Below, one piece after another: positions 15,339-25,820 of a stretch of 64,000 nt of DNA (within the stretch, counting starts at the first letter, position 1; each line of letters starts with the position of its first letter). The notes beneath the pieces were generated by a model. The model was not told where the DNA came from. It searched no databases and saw only the letters and a program-made list of their open reading frames with translations. The stretch comes from Sulfurisoma sediminicola (GTDB taxonomy: Bacteria > Pseudomonadota > Gammaproteobacteria > Burkholderiales > Rhodocyclaceae): assembly GCF_003865015.1 (NCBI RefSeq), contig NZ_BHVV01000003.1:186001-250000 (forward strand), given 5' to 3'. Position numbers and translations under genes: made by a program.

Positions 15339-16808
15339 ATGAAGCTCAAGAAGATCGCTGCAATGCTGACTGTCGCCGGCCTCGCGGCCCCGGCCTTTGC
15401 AACCAACGGCATGAACATGGAAGGCTACGGCCCGATCGCCACCGGCATGGGCGGCGCCTCGATGGCCTACGACAACGGCACGGCCGCAATGATCAACAAC
15501 CCCTCGACCCTGGGTCTGATGAAGAGCGGCACCCAGCGTTTCGACATCGCGATCGGCGGCCTTCATCCCAATGTCGGCGTCGGTGTGAGCGTCCCCGGCA
15601 TGGGCAGCTTCGGTAGTTCCGATTCGTCGGGCAACGCCTACTACATGCCTGCGATCGGCTATGTGCGCAAGGACGGCAACCTGACCTGGGGCGCCGGCAT
15701 GATGTCCCAAGGCGGCATGGGTACCGAATGGGGGCGGACCTCTGTGCTCAGCTCGGGCGGCTTCAGCTCGCTCGGCGCGCTTTTTGGCCCGACCAACCAG
15801 GAGCAGCGCTCCGAACTCGGGTTCGGCCGCCTCCTGCTTCCGCTGTCCTACGATTTTTCTCCGAATTTCCGTGTCGGCGGCTCGATCGACTACGTCTGGG
15901 GTGGCCTCGATGTCATGATGACGGTTGACGGCAACATGTTTGCCGCCATGGCGGGCAACATGAACAACGCCAACAAGCGCGCCATCGGTTACGTGAACGG
16001 CAACTCGTCCATGCTCGCCAGCCTTGGCCCCTTGGCTGCTGCCGGCTTGGACTATGCCCACATCTCGGCCTCCGAGGGTACCAACAAGTTCCAGCAGGAG
16101 CTGACGACCAATGGCTGGGCCGGCAACATCGGCTTCCAGTGGCAGGCGACCCCGCAGATGGCTGTCGGTGCCGTCTATCACGCACGCACCCAGCTGGACG
16201 ACATGGCCGGCAGTGCCACCATGACCCTCCAGTGCTCGGCGGCCGTTTGCCCCGGCACCGCTTCGAAGCAGATGTCCATGCGCGGCAACATGCGCGTGAT
16301 CAACTTCCAGTGGCCGGAAACCATCGCGGTGGGCATGTCCTACCAGGCGAGCGACAAGTGGCTCCTCGCCGCCGACTACAAGAACATTCAGTGGTCGAAG
16401 GTGATGCAGAAGTTCGCCATGCGCTTCGACTCGGGCGGCCAGTTCATCGACTTCGGTCTCAACCAGAACTGGGACGACCAGAACGTATTCCAGTTCGGCG
16501 CCTCCTACAAGTTCGACGAAGCTCTTACCCTCCGCATTGGTGCGAACCTCGCCGACAATCCGATCCCGGATGGCAACCTGAACCCGCTGTTCCCCGCGAC
16601 GGTCACGAATCACTACACGTTCGGCGCTGGTTATGGCTTGAGCAAGTCTTCGGCAATCGATTTCTCGCTCACCATTGCGCCGGAAGTCAGTGCCACCAAC
16701 CCGGGCAAGGCGGCCGCCACGGCTCCCTTCACCGCAGCGCCGATCCCGGCGATTTCCACCAGCCACGGCCAGACCAACTGGCAGCTGATGTACAGCAACA
16801 AGTTCTAA
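15339..16808 (+). CDS. FadL/OmpP1-type outer-membrane transporter
   Basis: 489 aa. The first 21 residues form a signal peptide ending LAAPAFA, and the mature amino terminus (TNGMNMEGYGPIATGMGGAS) has the plug signature of the FadL/TodX family of 14-strand barrels for hydrophobic compounds. The protein ends in Phe after YSNKF, as usual for outer-membrane barrels. The start is the ATG behind GGGAGGAGAAAT; the open frame runs 17 codons further up without a better site. A strong terminator follows. The substrate is unknown; fatty acids, aromatics or even elemental sulfur compounds are conceivable. Confidence 0.85.
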   Translation: MKLKKIAAMLTVAGLAAPAFATNGMNMEGYGPIATGMGGASMAYDNGTAAMINNPSTLGLMKSGTQRFDIAIGGLHPNVGVGVSVPGMGSFGSSDSSGNAYYMPAIGYVRKDGNLTWGAGMMSQGGMGTEWGRTSVLSSGGFSSLGALFGPTNQEQRSELGFGRLLLPLSYDFSPNFRVGGSIDYVWGGLDVMMTVDGNMFAAMAGNMNNANKRAIGYVNGNSSMLASLGPLAAAGLDYAHISASEGTNKFQQELTTNGWAGNIGFQWQATPQMAVGAVYHARTQLDDMAGSATMTLQCSAAVCPGTASKQMSMRGNMRVINFQWPETIAVGMSYQASDKWLLAADYKNIQWSKVMQKFAMRFDSGGQFIDFGLNQNWDDQNVFQFGASYKFDEALTLRIGANLADNPIPDGNLNPLFPATVTNHYTFGAGYGLSKSSAIDFSLTIAPEVSATNPGKAAATAPFTAAPIPAISTSHGQTNWQLMYSNKF

Positions 16809-16833
16809 TCCGGGAACTGCAATTGACGCTAGA

Positions 16834-16866
16834 ATCGGCGACGCATTGTGCGTCGCCGATTTTTTT
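16834..16866 (+). terminator. Terminator after the FadL-type porin
   Basis: A perfect 12-bp stem (ATCGGCGACGCA/TGCGTCGCCGAT) with a 3-nt loop runs straight into a run of six T residues. It is one of the strongest terminators in the window and isolates the porin gene from the next gene. Confidence 0.92.
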
Positions 16867-16917
16867 AGCCTGATGCTTTATAAGAAAATCATCGTTCACT
16901 AAAACAAAGGAGACTCC

Positions 16918-17790
16918 ATGAAACGACTAATTTCGGGTGCTGTTCTGATGCTCGCCGCCATGTCCGCCTGGGCGCTGCAACCCTTCGTTCATCCGGACGC
17001 CAAGGTCGCTGGCGGCGGCGTCAAGGCCGCGATGAGTGCAGCCGAGCAGAAGCTGACCGGCGCCGGCTTCACGGTCGTCGGCAAGTACCAGCCGCAGGGC
17101 ATCCCCAGCCACGGCGTGATCGTCGTCACCGACAGTGGCCTTACCGACGCCGTGAAGGGCATCGGCGGCACCGCCGTCGTCGCCATCCCGATCCGCGTCG
17201 GCGTCAAGTCCGACGGCACGGTGTCCTACGCCAACCCCGAGTACTGGGGCCGCGCCTATCTGCGCAAGAGCTTCGGCAAGGCCGAGGGCGCCATCAAGGG
17301 CGTGGTCGGCAAGCTGGAAAAGGCGTTCGGCGCGGGCAAGCCTTTTGGTGGTGAAGTCGATGCCGACGATCTGGCCAACTACAAGTACATGTTCGGCATG
17401 GAGCGCTTCGACGACCGCTCGACCGTCAAGGACTGGGGCAACTTCGACACCGCGCTCAAGACCGTTCGCGACAACCTCGCCAAGGGGGCCGGCAACCTGA
17501 GCAAGGTCTATGAACTGGTCTACGCAGACAAGAAGATCGCCGTCATCGGCGTAGCCATGAACGACAAGACTAACGGCGAGGGCAGTTGGATCGGCAAGGT
17601 TGGCGGCGCCGAGCATATCGCCGCATTGCCGTGGGAAGTGTTCATCGTCGACGGCAAGGTCATGGCTCTGCACGGTCGTTTCCGCACCGCCCTGGCGTTC
17701 CCGTCGCTGACCATGGGCCAGTTCATGTCCATCGGCGACCACCCGGACACGGCCCTAAAGATGATGGAAGACGTTGCCGGCGTGAAGTAA
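16918..17790 (+). CDS. Exported protein of unknown function
   Basis: 290 aa with a clear signal peptide (MKRLISGAVLMLAAMSAWA), so probably periplasmic. The family is not recognised. The mature part begins LQPFVHPDAKVAGGG, has Gly-rich segments (TGAGFTVVGKYQPQGIPSHG), a central YMFGMERFDDRSTVKDWGNFD and no cysteine at all. The early part faintly recalls DUF302-type folds, but this is not firm. An excellent ribosome-binding site (AAAGGAGACTCC) precedes the ATG. It is a single gene between two terminators or hairpins; the neighbouring sulfur genes and porin do not establish its role. Confidence 0.75.
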   Translation: MKRLISGAVLMLAAMSAWALQPFVHPDAKVAGGGVKAAMSAAEQKLTGAGFTVVGKYQPQGIPSHGVIVVTDSGLTDAVKGIGGTAVVAIPIRVGVKSDGTVSYANPEYWGRAYLRKSFGKAEGAIKGVVGKLEKAFGAGKPFGGEVDADDLANYKYMFGMERFDDRSTVKDWGNFDTALKTVRDNLAKGAGNLSKVYELVYADKKIAVIGVAMNDKTNGEGSWIGKVGGAEHIAALPWEVFIVDGKVMALHGRFRTALAFPSLTMGQFMSIGDHPDTALKMMEDVAGVK

Positions 17791-17811
17791 ACGCGCCGAT
17801 GACGCTGTGCG

Positions 17812-17834
17812 CACGCCGCCACATGGGCGGCGTG
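17812..17834. other. Hairpin between convergent genes
   Basis: CACGCCGCC and GGCGGCGTG form a 9-bp stem with a 5-nt loop between the exported-protein gene and convergent valS. There is no T-run. It abuts a copy of the dispersed repeat at 17830. Confidence 0.45.
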
Positions 17835-17852
17835 GCGCCAGCGCCGAGTTTC
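17830..17852 (-). repeat. Dispersed repeat, copy 2
   Basis: On the minus strand GAAACTCGGCGCTGGCGCCA plus CGC; it differs from the copy at 29697 at 3 of 23 positions. It lies 18 bases past the valS stop codon, at the 3' end of that transcript. Confidence 0.55.
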
Positions 17853-17869
17853 CTCGAACTCCGCTTTCG

Positions 17870-20668
17870 CTAGCCCCTTCCTTCCAGGCGCGCCAGCTGG
17901 CTTGCCAACTTCTCGCGCACTGCCGCAAAGTCCGCGAGACGCTCTCTTTCCTGCGCCACCACGGCGGCAGGTGCACGCTCGACGAAGCTCGGTGTGGCGA
18001 GTTTTTTCTCTGCCTTGGCGATTTCGGCTTCCATGCGCGCCAACTCCTTCCCCAACCTGTCCTTCTCGGCGGCAATGTCGATTTCGACCTTGAGCATGAG
18101 GCGGAACGGGCCGACGATTTGCACCGGCGCTTCGGAATCGGGCAGCACATCCGTCGCGACGACTTCGCTCACTCTGGCCAACGCAGCCAAATAGGGTCCG
18201 ATCGCCTGCAATGTCGCCGTATCGCCCGAAGCGATCAACGGTACCTTCAGCGCCGGCGACATGTTCATCTCGCCGCGAAGGCTGCGGCAGGCGCTGACCA
18301 AGTCCTTGAGCAACCGGATGCGTGCTTCGGCGCCGCTGTCGATCCGCGCCGCGTCACTTGCAGGATAAGGCTGTTGCATGATCGACTCGCCCTGTTGCCC
18401 GGCGAGCCCCTTGACCGACTGCCAGAGTTCCTCGGTGATGAACGGGATCAAGGGGTGGGCCAGGCGCAGCGTCGCCTCGAGCACGCGCACCAACGTGCGA
18501 CGCGTTGCGCGCTGGCGCGCCTCACTCGGTGACTGAAGGCTGACCTTGGCCAGTTCGAGATACCAGTCGCAGTACTCGTCCCAGACGAATTCGTAGATCG
18601 CGCGGGCCAGCAGGTCAAAGCGGTAATCGGCGTAGTGCTTGGCGACCTCGGCCTCGGCTCGCTGCAACAGCGAGACAATCCAGCGGTCGGCGTCGCTGTA
18701 GTCGAAATCGGCAGCATCGTCGAGGCCGACATCCTTGCCTTCGCAATTCATCAGCACGAAGCGCGTGGCGTTCCATAGCTTGTTGCAGAAGTTGCGATAG
18801 CCCTCGCAGCGGCTCATGTCGAACTTGATGTCGCGCCCGGGGCTGGCCAGCGAGAGAAAGGTGAAACGCAACGCGTCGGTGCCGAAGCCGGGAATTCCGT
18901 TCGGATGCTCCTTGCGCGTGCGCTTCTCGATTTGTTCGGCCTGCTTCGGATTCATCAGGCCCGTGGTGCGCTTCTTCACCAGTTCGTCGAGCGTGATGCC
19001 GTCGATCAGGTCGATCGGGTCGAGAACGTTGCCTTTCGACTTCGACATCTTCTGGCCTTCGGCGTCGCGGATCAGGCCGTGGACGTAGACGTGCTTGAAA
19101 GGGATCTTGCCGGTGATGTGCTTGGTCATCATCACCATGCGGGCGACCCAGAAGAAGATGATGTCGAAGCCGGTGACCAACACTGTAGAGGGCAAATAGA
19201 GGTCGAGTGCGGGGTTCGACTTTGCCGGCCACTCGGGCGTCCAGTCGAGGGTCGAGAAGGGCCATAGCGCGGACGAGTACCAGGTATCGAGCACATCGGG
19301 GTCCCGCTCGAGGCCGCCCGTGTAACCGTCGTTGCGCGCCTGGGCGTAGGCTTCCGCCTCGTCGTGGGCGACATAGACCCGGCCGTCGTCGGAATACCAC
19401 GCAGGGATCTGGTGTCCCCACCAGAGCTGCCGCGAGATGCACCAGTCCTGGATGTTGTTGAGCCATTGATTGTAGGTGTTGACCCACTGCTCGGGCACGA
19501 ACTTGATCTCGCCCGCGGCCACGCATTCGAGTGCCTTGCCGGCGATCGACATGCCATCGGCGCAGGGCTTGGACATGGCGACGAACCATTGATCGGTCAG
19601 CATCGGTTCGATGACTGCGCCGGTGCGGTCGCCGCGCGGCACCATCAGCTTGTGCGGTCTGGTCGACACCAGGAGGCCCTGCGCCTCGAGGTCGGCGACG
19701 ATGGCCTTGCGAGCGTCGTAGCGGTCCATCCCACGGTATTTTTCGGGCCCGAGCTCGTTGATGCGGGCGTCGAGCGTAAGGATGGAAATGGGCGCAAAGC
19801 TGTGGCGATGGCCAACCTGCCAATCGTTGAAATCGTGGGCGGGCGTGATTTTGACGCAGCCTGTGCCGAACTCACGGTCGACGTAACTGTCGGCGATGAC
19901 AGGAATCGTCCGGTCGCACAGGGGAAGTTGGACATGCTTGCCGACCAGATGGGTGTAACGTTCATCCTCGGGGTTCACCGCCACGGCGACGTCGCCGAGC
20001 AGGGTTTCCGGTCGCGTGGTCGCGACGATCAGTGCGCCATCACCCTCGGCGAAGGGATAGCGGATCTCCCACATCGAGCCGTCCTCTTCCTCGCTGACGA
20101 CCTCGAGATCCGAGACGGCGGTGAGCAACTTGGGATCCCAGTTGACGAGACGCTTGCCGCGGTAGATGAGGTCTTCGCGATAGAGCCGGACGAAGGTTTC
20201 GGTGACGATCTTCGACAGGCCGGCATCCATGGTGAAGCGCTCGCGCGTCCAGTCCGGGCTGGTGCCGAGCCGGCGCATCTGGCGGGTGATGGTACCGCCG
20301 GAGTATTCTTTCCATTCCCAGACCTTTTCGAGGAACTTCTCGCGACCGAGGTCGTGGCGGCTGATGCCCTGGGCGTCGAGCTGGCGCTCGACCACGATCT
20401 GGGTGGCGATGCCGGCGTGGTCGGTGCCCGGCTGCCACAGGGTGTTGGCACCACGCATGCGGTGATAACGGGTCAGGGCATCCATGATGGCCTGGTTGAA
20501 GCCGTGGCCCATGTGCAGGGTGCCGGTGACGTTGGGTGGCGGCAGCAGGATGCAGAAGTTGTCCGACTTCGAGGTGTCGAGACCGGCGGCGAAATAACCG
20601 CGTGCCTCCCATTCGGGGTACCAGCGCCGCTCGATGGCGGCGGGTTCGAAGCTCTTGGCGAGTTCCAT
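17870..20668 (-). CDS. valS: Valyl-tRNA synthetase
   Basis: 932 aa, the usual length. The class I signatures are present: the HIGH motif in [14 protein letters not shown] near residue 50 and [14 protein letters not shown] in the second half; the editing domain has [10 protein letters not shown] upstream and [10 protein letters not shown]. The carboxy terminus has the coiled-coil arm typical of ValRS ([20 protein letters not shown]). It charges tRNA-Val. It is the last gene of a pepA-holC-orf-valS cluster on the minus strand. Confidence 0.97.
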   Translation of the reverse strand: MELAKSFEPAAIERRWYPEWEARGYFAAGLDTSKSDNFCILLPPPNVTGTLHMGHGFNQAIMDALTRYHRMRGANTLWQPGTDHAGIATQIVVERQLDAQGISRHDLGREKFLEKVWEWKEYSGGTITRQMRRLGTSPDWTRERFTMDAGLSKIVTETFVRLYREDLIYRGKRLVNWDPKLLTAVSDLEVVSEEEDGSMWEIRYPFAEGDGALIVATTRPETLLGDVAVAVNPEDERYTHLVGKHVQLPLCDRTIPVIADSYVDREFGTGCVKITPAHDFNDWQVGHRHSFAPISILTLDARINELGPEKYRGMDRYDARKAIVADLEAQGLLVSTRPHKLMVPRGDRTGAVIEPMLTDQWFVAMSKPCADGMSIAGKALECVAAGEIKFVPEQWVNTYNQWLNNIQDWCISRQLWWGHQIPAWYSDDGRVYVAHDEAEAYAQARNDGYTGGLERDPDVLDTWYSSALWPFSTLDWTPEWPAKSNPALDLYLPSTVLVTGFDIIFFWVARMVMMTKHITGKIPFKHVYVHGLIRDAEGQKMSKSKGNVLDPIDLIDGITLDELVKKRTTGLMNPKQAEQIEKRTRKEHPNGIPGFGTDALRFTFLSLASPGRDIKFDMSRCEGYRNFCNKLWNATRFVLMNCEGKDVGLDDAADFDYSDADRWIVSLLQRAEAEVAKHYADYRFDLLARAIYEFVWDEYCDWYLELAKVSLQSPSEARQRATRRTLVRVLEATLRLAHPLIPFITEELWQSVKGLAGQQGESIMQQPYPASDAARIDSGAEARIRLLKDLVSACRSLRGEMNMSPALKVPLIASGDTATLQAIGPYLAALARVSEVVATDVLPDSEAPVQIVGPFRLMLKVEIDIAAEKDRLGKELARMEAEIAKAEKKLATPSFVERAPAAVVAQERERLADFAAVREKLASQLARLEGRG

Positions 20669-20753
20669 GAGTTGGCGTGGGGAAGAAGGCGGGAAACCCG
20701 GAATTATAAGCGCCGGCGTAGTCGCCTCGGCCGCGATGCCAACTCCGTAGCGC

Positions 20754-21158
20754 CTAGTCAGCCGGCTTCTCGTTCTCGGCTTCCAGCACTGCCTGTAGCT
20801 TGGGCAGCAGCGTCATCCGTGCCTGGGTGTTGATTTGTGCGACCAGTTGGTCGGTGATGCCGTCGAGGATGCGCATGACCAGCTGTGGCAGCTGCTCGTC
20901 GAGCCAGGACGCGAGTTCCCGCCGCAACAGTTCGCGCTGCTGTGGCAGCGCGGCGACGAGCCGCTCGCGCAGCAGTTCCTCGATATCGCGAATGGAGGGC
21001 GACAGTGCTGGCTCGTCGGCCGAGGCGACGACCTCGGTGAGAACCGGCAGGTCATCCACATCTGCCGACTTCGCCGCTGTGGCTGCCGCATCACCGGCGG
21101 GGACGGGGCGGTGGCGGCGCATCAGCGAATCGGCCTTGTCGATGACGTTGTCGCTCAT
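20754..21158 (-). CDS. Small protein between holC and valS, unknown function
   Basis: 134 aa, soluble. After an acidic, low-complexity amino-terminal half it has a long helical stretch ([20 protein letters not shown] onward to [15 protein letters not shown]) likely to form a coiled coil or oligomer. The start is the ATG at 21158, 10 bases behind the holC stop; the frame is open further up, but that part overlaps holC. An uncharacterised gene in this position is common in betaproteobacteria. It may be linked to polymerase III through its neighbour, but nothing in the sequence shows that. Confidence 0.6.
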   Translation of the reverse strand: MSDNVIDKADSLMRRHRPVPAGDAAATAAKSADVDDLPVLTEVVASADEPALSPSIRDIEELLRERLVAALPQQRELLRRELASWLDEQLPQLVMRILDGITDQLVAQINTQARMTLLPKLQAVLEAENEKPAD

Positions 21159-21168
21159 GGTTTCAATG

Positions 21169-21588
21169 TCAGGCACCGATGTCGCGCGATTCCGGCGCAT
21201 AGCCGCGTTCGCGATAAAACTTGAAGCGTTCGCGTGCCGATAGACGCACCTCGTCGTCGCCGCTGACCACTTCGACCAGTTCCTCGAAGCGGGCAAAATT
21301 GGGCGGCACCTCGTCGCCGAGATTCAACAGCACCTGGTCGTGGGGCAAGGCGCCGATGTCGCAGGTGATGACGATGGGCGATTCCACTGCCAGCGGCGAG
21401 TCCGCGCGGGCGTGCGCCACGAAACTCGTCGCGGCCTGCGTCCACAACAGACGGTCGAGACGCTCGGCCGTCTCCTCCCTGGGCGCATAGACCAGCACGG
21501 TACGGCGCGTCACCGTCGCCTCGGTCAGCCAGCGTGCCGCTGCCGCAAGCCGATCAGATGCGCCGTGGAGGAAGAGCACCTTGGTCAC
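21169..21588 (-). CDS. holC: DNA polymerase III chi subunit
   Basis: 139 aa, cytosolic. MTKVLFLHGA followed by AAARWLTEATVTRRTVLVYA, LDRLLWTQAATSFVAHA and VLLNLGDEVPPNFARFEELV are the HolC landmarks. Chi binds the psi subunit and single-strand DNA-binding protein within the clamp-loader complex. It lies 5 bp after pepA, the standard order in beta- and gammaproteobacteria. The last residues (RERFKFYRERGYAP) match the family end. Confidence 0.93.
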   Translation of the reverse strand: MTKVLFLHGASDRLAAAARWLTEATVTRRTVLVYAPREETAERLDRLLWTQAATSFVAHARADSPLAVESPIVITCDIGALPHDQVLLNLGDEVPPNFARFEELVEVVSGDDEVRLSARERFKFYRERGYAPESRDIGA

Positions 21589-21593
21589 GCGCG

Positions 21594-23090
21594 TCAGTCC
21601 CCGATGCCGGCACGTGCCATGAGGAAGTGGGCGAGCAGGGGAACCGGCCGGCCAGTCGAGCCTTTCTTCTTGCCGCCACGCCAGGCGGTGCCGGCGATGT
21701 CGAGGTGAGCCCAGTCATATTTCTTGGTGAAGCGCGACAGGAAACAGGCAGCGGTGATCGAGCCACCGGGGCGGCCGCCGATATTGGCCATGTCGGCGAA
21801 ATTGCTGTGCAGCTGCTCCTGATAGTCTTCCCACAGGGGCATCTGCCAGGCGCGGTCGTAGGCTTCCTGCCCGGCGTCGAGCAATTCGCGGGCGAGGCCG
21901 TCGTCGTTGGCGAACAAACCGGTGACCACATGGCCGAGCGCGATGACGCAGGCGCCGGTAAGCGTGGCCACATCGACGACGCAGTCGGGCTCGAAGCGCT
22001 CGCTGTAGGTCAGCGCGTCGCAGAGGATCAGGCGGCCCTCGGCGTCGGTGTTGAGAATCTCGATGGTCTGACCCGACATCGAGGTGACGACATCCCCGGG
22101 CCTGGTGGCCTGGCCGCCAGGCATGTTCTCGGTGGCGGGAACGACGGCGACGACGTTGAGCGGCAGCTTCATCATGGCGGCGGCCTTGATCGCGCCGATT
22201 ACGCTGGCGGCTCCGGACATGTCGTACTTCATCTCGTCCATCTCGGGTGCGGGTTTGAGCGAAATGCCACCGGTATCGAAGGTGACGCCCTTGCCGACGA
22301 GCACAACGGGCTTGTCTTCGGCCTTGCCGCCCTTGTAGCGCAACACGATGAACTTCGGCGGCTGGTGCGAGCCGCGCGCGACCGAGAGCAGGCTGTGCAT
22401 GCCGAGCTTCTCCATGTCTTCTCGCTCGAGTACCTCGGCCTCAAGGCCGAATTCGCCGGCCATGCTCATTGACTGCTCGGCCAGATAGGTCGGCGTACAG
22501 AAGTTGGCGGGCAGGTTGGCGAGATCCTTCATCAGCGCCTGGCCGGCGGCGATGGCATCGCCCTGCAGCAGGGCTGTTTCGGCGGCAGCCAGTTCGGAAC
22601 GGCGCTCGACGCAGAACGTGACCTTGCGCAGTGGCCGGCGCACGTCGTCCTTCTTCGACTTGAGGCGGTCGAAGCGATAGAGCGTTTCCTGGGCGACGAT
22701 CACTGCCTGCCGTACGCGCCAGGCGACATCGCGCTTCTTCACCGGCAGTTCGGTCAGAAAGACGGTGCCGTCGAAGCCACCTGTTTCGTTGAGGGTCTTG
22801 ATCGCAGTGGCGACCGCGCTGCGATATTCCTTCTCGCGGAATTCCTTTTCCTTGCCGAGTCCGACCAGCAGCACCCGATCGGCCTCGGTACCCGGAACGT
22901 TGTGCAGCAGCAGCGTCGATCCGGCCTTGCCTTCCATGTCACCGCGTCGGAGTAGATCGGAGAGATGTTGGCGGGCGGCATTGTCGATGAGCTCGGCGGG
23001 AATGGAAAGCTTGCGCGGCTCGAACACGCCCACGACGACGCAGGCGCTGCGCTGCTTCTCGGGGCTGCCGCTTTTTATGCTAAATTCCAC
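21594..23090 (-). CDS. pepA: Leucyl aminopeptidase PepA
   Basis: 498 aa. The M17 signatures are visible: [17 protein letters not shown] with catalytic Lys and Asp metal ligands, and [16 protein letters not shown] with the second metal site and catalytic Arg. A hexameric di-metal cytosolic aminopeptidase; in some bacteria PepA also binds DNA in site-specific recombination and regulation. First gene of the pepA-holC cluster and divergent from lptF across about 110 bp. Confidence 0.96.
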   Translation of the reverse strand: MEFSIKSGSPEKQRSACVVVGVFEPRKLSIPAELIDNAARQHLSDLLRRGDMEGKAGSTLLLHNVPGTEADRVLLVGLGKEKEFREKEYRSAVATAIKTLNETGGFDGTVFLTELPVKKRDVAWRVRQAVIVAQETLYRFDRLKSKKDDVRRPLRKVTFCVERRSELAAAETALLQGDAIAAGQALMKDLANLPANFCTPTYLAEQSMSMAGEFGLEAEVLEREDMEKLGMHSLLSVARGSHQPPKFIVLRYKGGKAEDKPVVLVGKGVTFDTGGISLKPAPEMDEMKYDMSGAASVIGAIKAAAMMKLPLNVVAVVPATENMPGGQATRPGDVVTSMSGQTIEILNTDAEGRLILCDALTYSERFEPDCVVDVATLTGACVIALGHVVTGLFANDDGLARELLDAGQEAYDRAWQMPLWEDYQEQLHSNFADMANIGGRPGGSITAACFLSRFTKKYDWAHLDIAGTAWRGGKKKGSTGRPVPLLAHFLMARAGIGD

Positions 23091-23201
23091 AGGTCATTTC
23101 CTCGCTGGGATGGTCTGAAATCCGGAGAAATCCTAGTTTTCCGGGGCATGAACGCCTCGGGTCAATTATCTCCGGTTTTTTTGTCAAACGTCAAAGCCCG
23201 C

Positions 23202-24281
23202 ATGATCTTCCGGCGCGCTGCCCAGCGCGAATTTACCCAGAACGCTGTCGCGGTATTTGTCGCGCTCTTCGCCATTCTGCTCACCACCCAGCTGATTCGC
23301 CTCCTCGGCGATGCGGCGGGCGGCAGCGTCGCTCCCGAGGCCGTGGTGGCGCTGATGGGCTTCAATGCCCTCAATTACCTCTCGATCCTGCTGTCGCTGA
23401 CCTTGTTCATTTCTGTGCTTCTGGCGCTATCACGGGCCTATCGTGACTCGGAAATGGCCGTTTGGCTGTCGAGCGGCGTTTCGCTGGTCGCCTGGGTCGG
23501 ACCGGTGTTGCGCTTTGCGCTGCCGCTGGTCGCGGTGATCGCGGTGTTTTCTCTGGTTCTGGCGCCGTGGGCGTTGAACAAGAGCGCCGAATACCGAACC
23601 CGGATGGATCAACGCGACGATGCCGCGCGGGTTACGCCGGGCGCGTTCAAGGAGTCCGGAACCGCCGAGCGCGTCTTTTTCGTCGAGGGTGGCGCTGGCG
23701 CGGATGGGCGGGTCAGGAACATTTTCATCAGCACCGTGCAGCACGGCCGTATCGGCGTCATGGCCGCAGCCGAGGGGTTCAGCGAGACGCATGCCAATGG
23801 CGACCGCTTCCTGGTCCTCGGCAAAGGCAGGCGTTACGAGGGCACCCCGGGAACGACCGAGTACCGGGTGATGGAATTCGATCGCTATGCCGTGCGCACG
23901 GAGTCGCGCGAGTTGCGCGGCGTCGCCAAGACGCCCAAGCATCTTTCCACTCTCGAGCTGTTGCAGCAACGTCAGCCCGACCATCTGGCCGAACTGTTGT
24001 GGCGCGTCGGCATCCCCCTTTCCGCCCTCAATCTGGCGCTGCTCGCGATCCCGCTCTCCTTCGCCAATCCGCGCGGCGGCCGCACCAACAACCTGGTGTT
24101 CGCCCTCTTGACCTACCTGATCTACAGCAATCTCCTCAGCGTCAGCCAAGCTTGGGTCATCCAGGGCACGATCAGCTTCGGAGTCGGCGTCTGGGCGATT
24201 CATGTGTTCATGTTCTTCGCCTTGCTTCTGCTGTTCTCGCGTCGCGTGATGGTGTTCTCGTGGGGAAGGTTGTGGCGTTGA
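23202..24281 (+). CDS. lptF: LptF, LPS export permease
   Basis: 359 aa from the ATG before IFRRAAQREF, the canonical LptF start; an in-frame ATG 54 bases upstream (MNASGQLS) is possible but would add an atypical tail. Six membrane helices, three on each side of a periplasmic beta-jellyroll domain. LptF and LptG form the membrane part of the LptB2FGC transporter that extracts lipopolysaccharide from the inner membrane. The stop overlaps the lptG start by one base (TGATG). Confidence 0.93.
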   Translation: MIFRRAAQREFTQNAVAVFVALFAILLTTQLIRLLGDAAGGSVAPEAVVALMGFNALNYLSILLSLTLFISVLLALSRAYRDSEMAVWLSSGVSLVAWVGPVLRFALPLVAVIAVFSLVLAPWALNKSAEYRTRMDQRDDAARVTPGAFKESGTAERVFFVEGGAGADGRVRNIFISTVQHGRIGVMAAAEGFSETHANGDRFLVLGKGRRYEGTPGTTEYRVMEFDRYAVRTESRELRGVAKTPKHLSTLELLQQRQPDHLAELLWRVGIPLSALNLALLAIPLSFANPRGGRTNNLVFALLTYLIYSNLLSVSQAWVIQGTISFGVGVWAIHVFMFFALLLLFSRRVMVFSWGRLWR

Positions 24282-25366
24282 TGCTGTCATTCCGGGTATT
24301 CGAACGCTACCTGGCGCGCGAGATCTACGCGGCCACGGCGCTGATCCTGGTCGCCTTCCTCGGCCTGTTCAGCTTCTTCGACGTCCTCCATGAACTGCCC
24401 AGCGTCGGCCGCGCCGGCTATACCCTCTGGCATCTTGCCGCCTATGTGGCCCTGACCATGCCGGTGCGGGTGTACGAACTTCTGCCCATAGCGGTGCTGA
24501 TCGGCACGCTCTACGCGCTGACCCTGCTGGCCCGCCATTCCGAGATCACCGTGCTGAGGGCTTCCGGGCTTTCCACGCGCGGCCTGCTGCGGGCGCTGGT
24601 CAAGATCGGGGGCGTGATGGTCGTGATCACCTTCGTCTTCGGCGAGTTCATTGCCCCGCCAGCCGAGCGCCAGGCGCAACAACTGCGTTTGCAGGCGCTG
24701 TCGTCAGTAGTCGCGCAGGAGTTTCGCTCCGGTCTTTGGGTCAAAGACGAAAACTCCTTCGTCAACGTGCGCGAGGTCTTGCCCGATGCGACCCTGCGCG
24801 GCGTGAGAATCTACGAGTTCGACTCGGCCTTCCAGTTGCGCTCGATCAGCGAGGCCGAAACGGGCCGCTACCTGGCGCCGAAGAGCTGGCAGCTCGGCAA
24901 CGTGGTCCAGACGCTGTTCGAGGGGGAGCGCGCCCGCGTTGCCCGGGCGCAGGAGCAGCTGTGGCGTTCCTCGCTGACCCCCGATATCCTGACGGTGATG
25001 ATGGTGATGTTTCCGGAGCGAATGTCCATCGCCAGTCTCTATTCCTACATCCGACACCTCGGCGAGAACCGGCAGAAGGCCGATCGCTACGAGATCGCGC
25101 TGTGGAAGAAACTGGTCTATCCGCTGGCCGTGCTGGTAATGATGGTGTTGGCGCTGCCTTTCGCCTACATGCAGGATCGCATGGGTGCGGTCAGCGTCAA
25201 GGTGTTTGCCGGCATCATGCTCGGCATCGCGTTTCATTTATTGAACGGCCTGTTCGCCAGCCTGGGCGTCATCAACGGCTGGATTCCGGCAGTTGCAGCG
25301 ATAACGCCGAGTGCCATGTTCCTGCTGGCCGCCTGGGGTCTGATCTGGTGGGTGGAGCGCCGCTGA
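24281..25366 (+). CDS. lptG: LptG, LPS export permease
   Basis: 361 aa. It begins MLSFRVFERYLAREIYAAT, typical of LptG, with a first helix ALILVAFLGLFSFFDVL and three carboxy-terminal helices ending AAWGLIWWVERR; the periplasmic jellyroll lies between. With LptF it forms the transmembrane channel of the lipopolysaccharide exporter. The one-base overlap with lptF shows coupling. It converges with the RDD gene. Confidence 0.93.
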   Translation: MLSFRVFERYLAREIYAATALILVAFLGLFSFFDVLHELPSVGRAGYTLWHLAAYVALTMPVRVYELLPIAVLIGTLYALTLLARHSEITVLRASGLSTRGLLRALVKIGGVMVVITFVFGEFIAPPAERQAQQLRLQALSSVVAQEFRSGLWVKDENSFVNVREVLPDATLRGVRIYEFDSAFQLRSISEAETGRYLAPKSWQLGNVVQTLFEGERARVARAQEQLWRSSLTPDILTVMMVMFPERMSIASLYSYIRHLGENRQKADRYEIALWKKLVYPLAVLVMMVLALPFAYMQDRMGAVSVKVFAGIMLGIAFHLLNGLFASLGVINGWIPAVAAITPSAMFLLAAWGLIWWVERR

Positions 25367-25382
25367 GCCGGGCCGGACGGGC

Positions 25383-25802
25383 TCAGCGTTTGAATTCGAT
25401 GCGGGTGCCCGCAAGTCGGTCGTGCAGGAACTGGCGTTCGCGATCGAAGAAGGCCCACAACAGGCCAGCACCGAAGAGCAGCAGGCTGGGCCAGGACACG
25501 GCATAACGCAGCAGTAGGCGCGACAACGGCGGCTTGCTGCCGTCGGCCATGCGCAACTGCAATTTCCATGTCTGCATCGCCAGCGTCTGGCCACCGTGGT
25601 TCCAGTACCAGATGAAATAGATTCCGAATACGGCGAAAACGTGCAGGAGCAGGGCAGGGCCAGGCAATGCGACGCCGAAGGCCAGGCCCAACGCAAGGTG
25701 GGGCAGCATGAAAGTCGCCGCCCAGACGCCGAGCAACAGCAGCGATTCGTAGAGCAGGCTGGCGAGTCGTCTACGGATGCCCGGCAACGGAGCGGCGGTC
25801 AC
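25383..25802 (-). CDS. RDD-family membrane protein
   Basis: 139 aa. The family triplet is present at the start (PGIRRRLASLLYE) and HDRLAGTRI at the end, around three hydrophobic segments (LLLLGVWAATFMLPHLALGL; LLLHVFAVFGIYFIWYW; LLLFGAGLLWAFF). The function of RDD proteins is poorly known; ion transport has been reported for some. It is the last gene of the ECF sigma-DUF3619-DUF3106-RDD unit. Confidence 0.85.
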   Translation of the reverse strand: MTAAPLPGIRRRLASLLYESLLLLGVWAATFMLPHLALGLAFGVALPGPALLLHVFAVFGIYFIWYWNHGGQTLAMQTWKLQLRMADGSKPPLSRLLLRYAVSWPSLLLFGAGLLWAFFDRERQFLHDRLAGTRIEFKR

Positions 25803-25820
25803 GGCCTGGATTGTGTCAGG

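Noticed and set aside
23122-23182. CCGGAGA/TCTCCGG followed by seven T in the lptF leader, possible attenuator
   Set aside because: The arms are separated by 40 bases with only 7 pairs, and the T-run is just before the lptF start; too weak to call.
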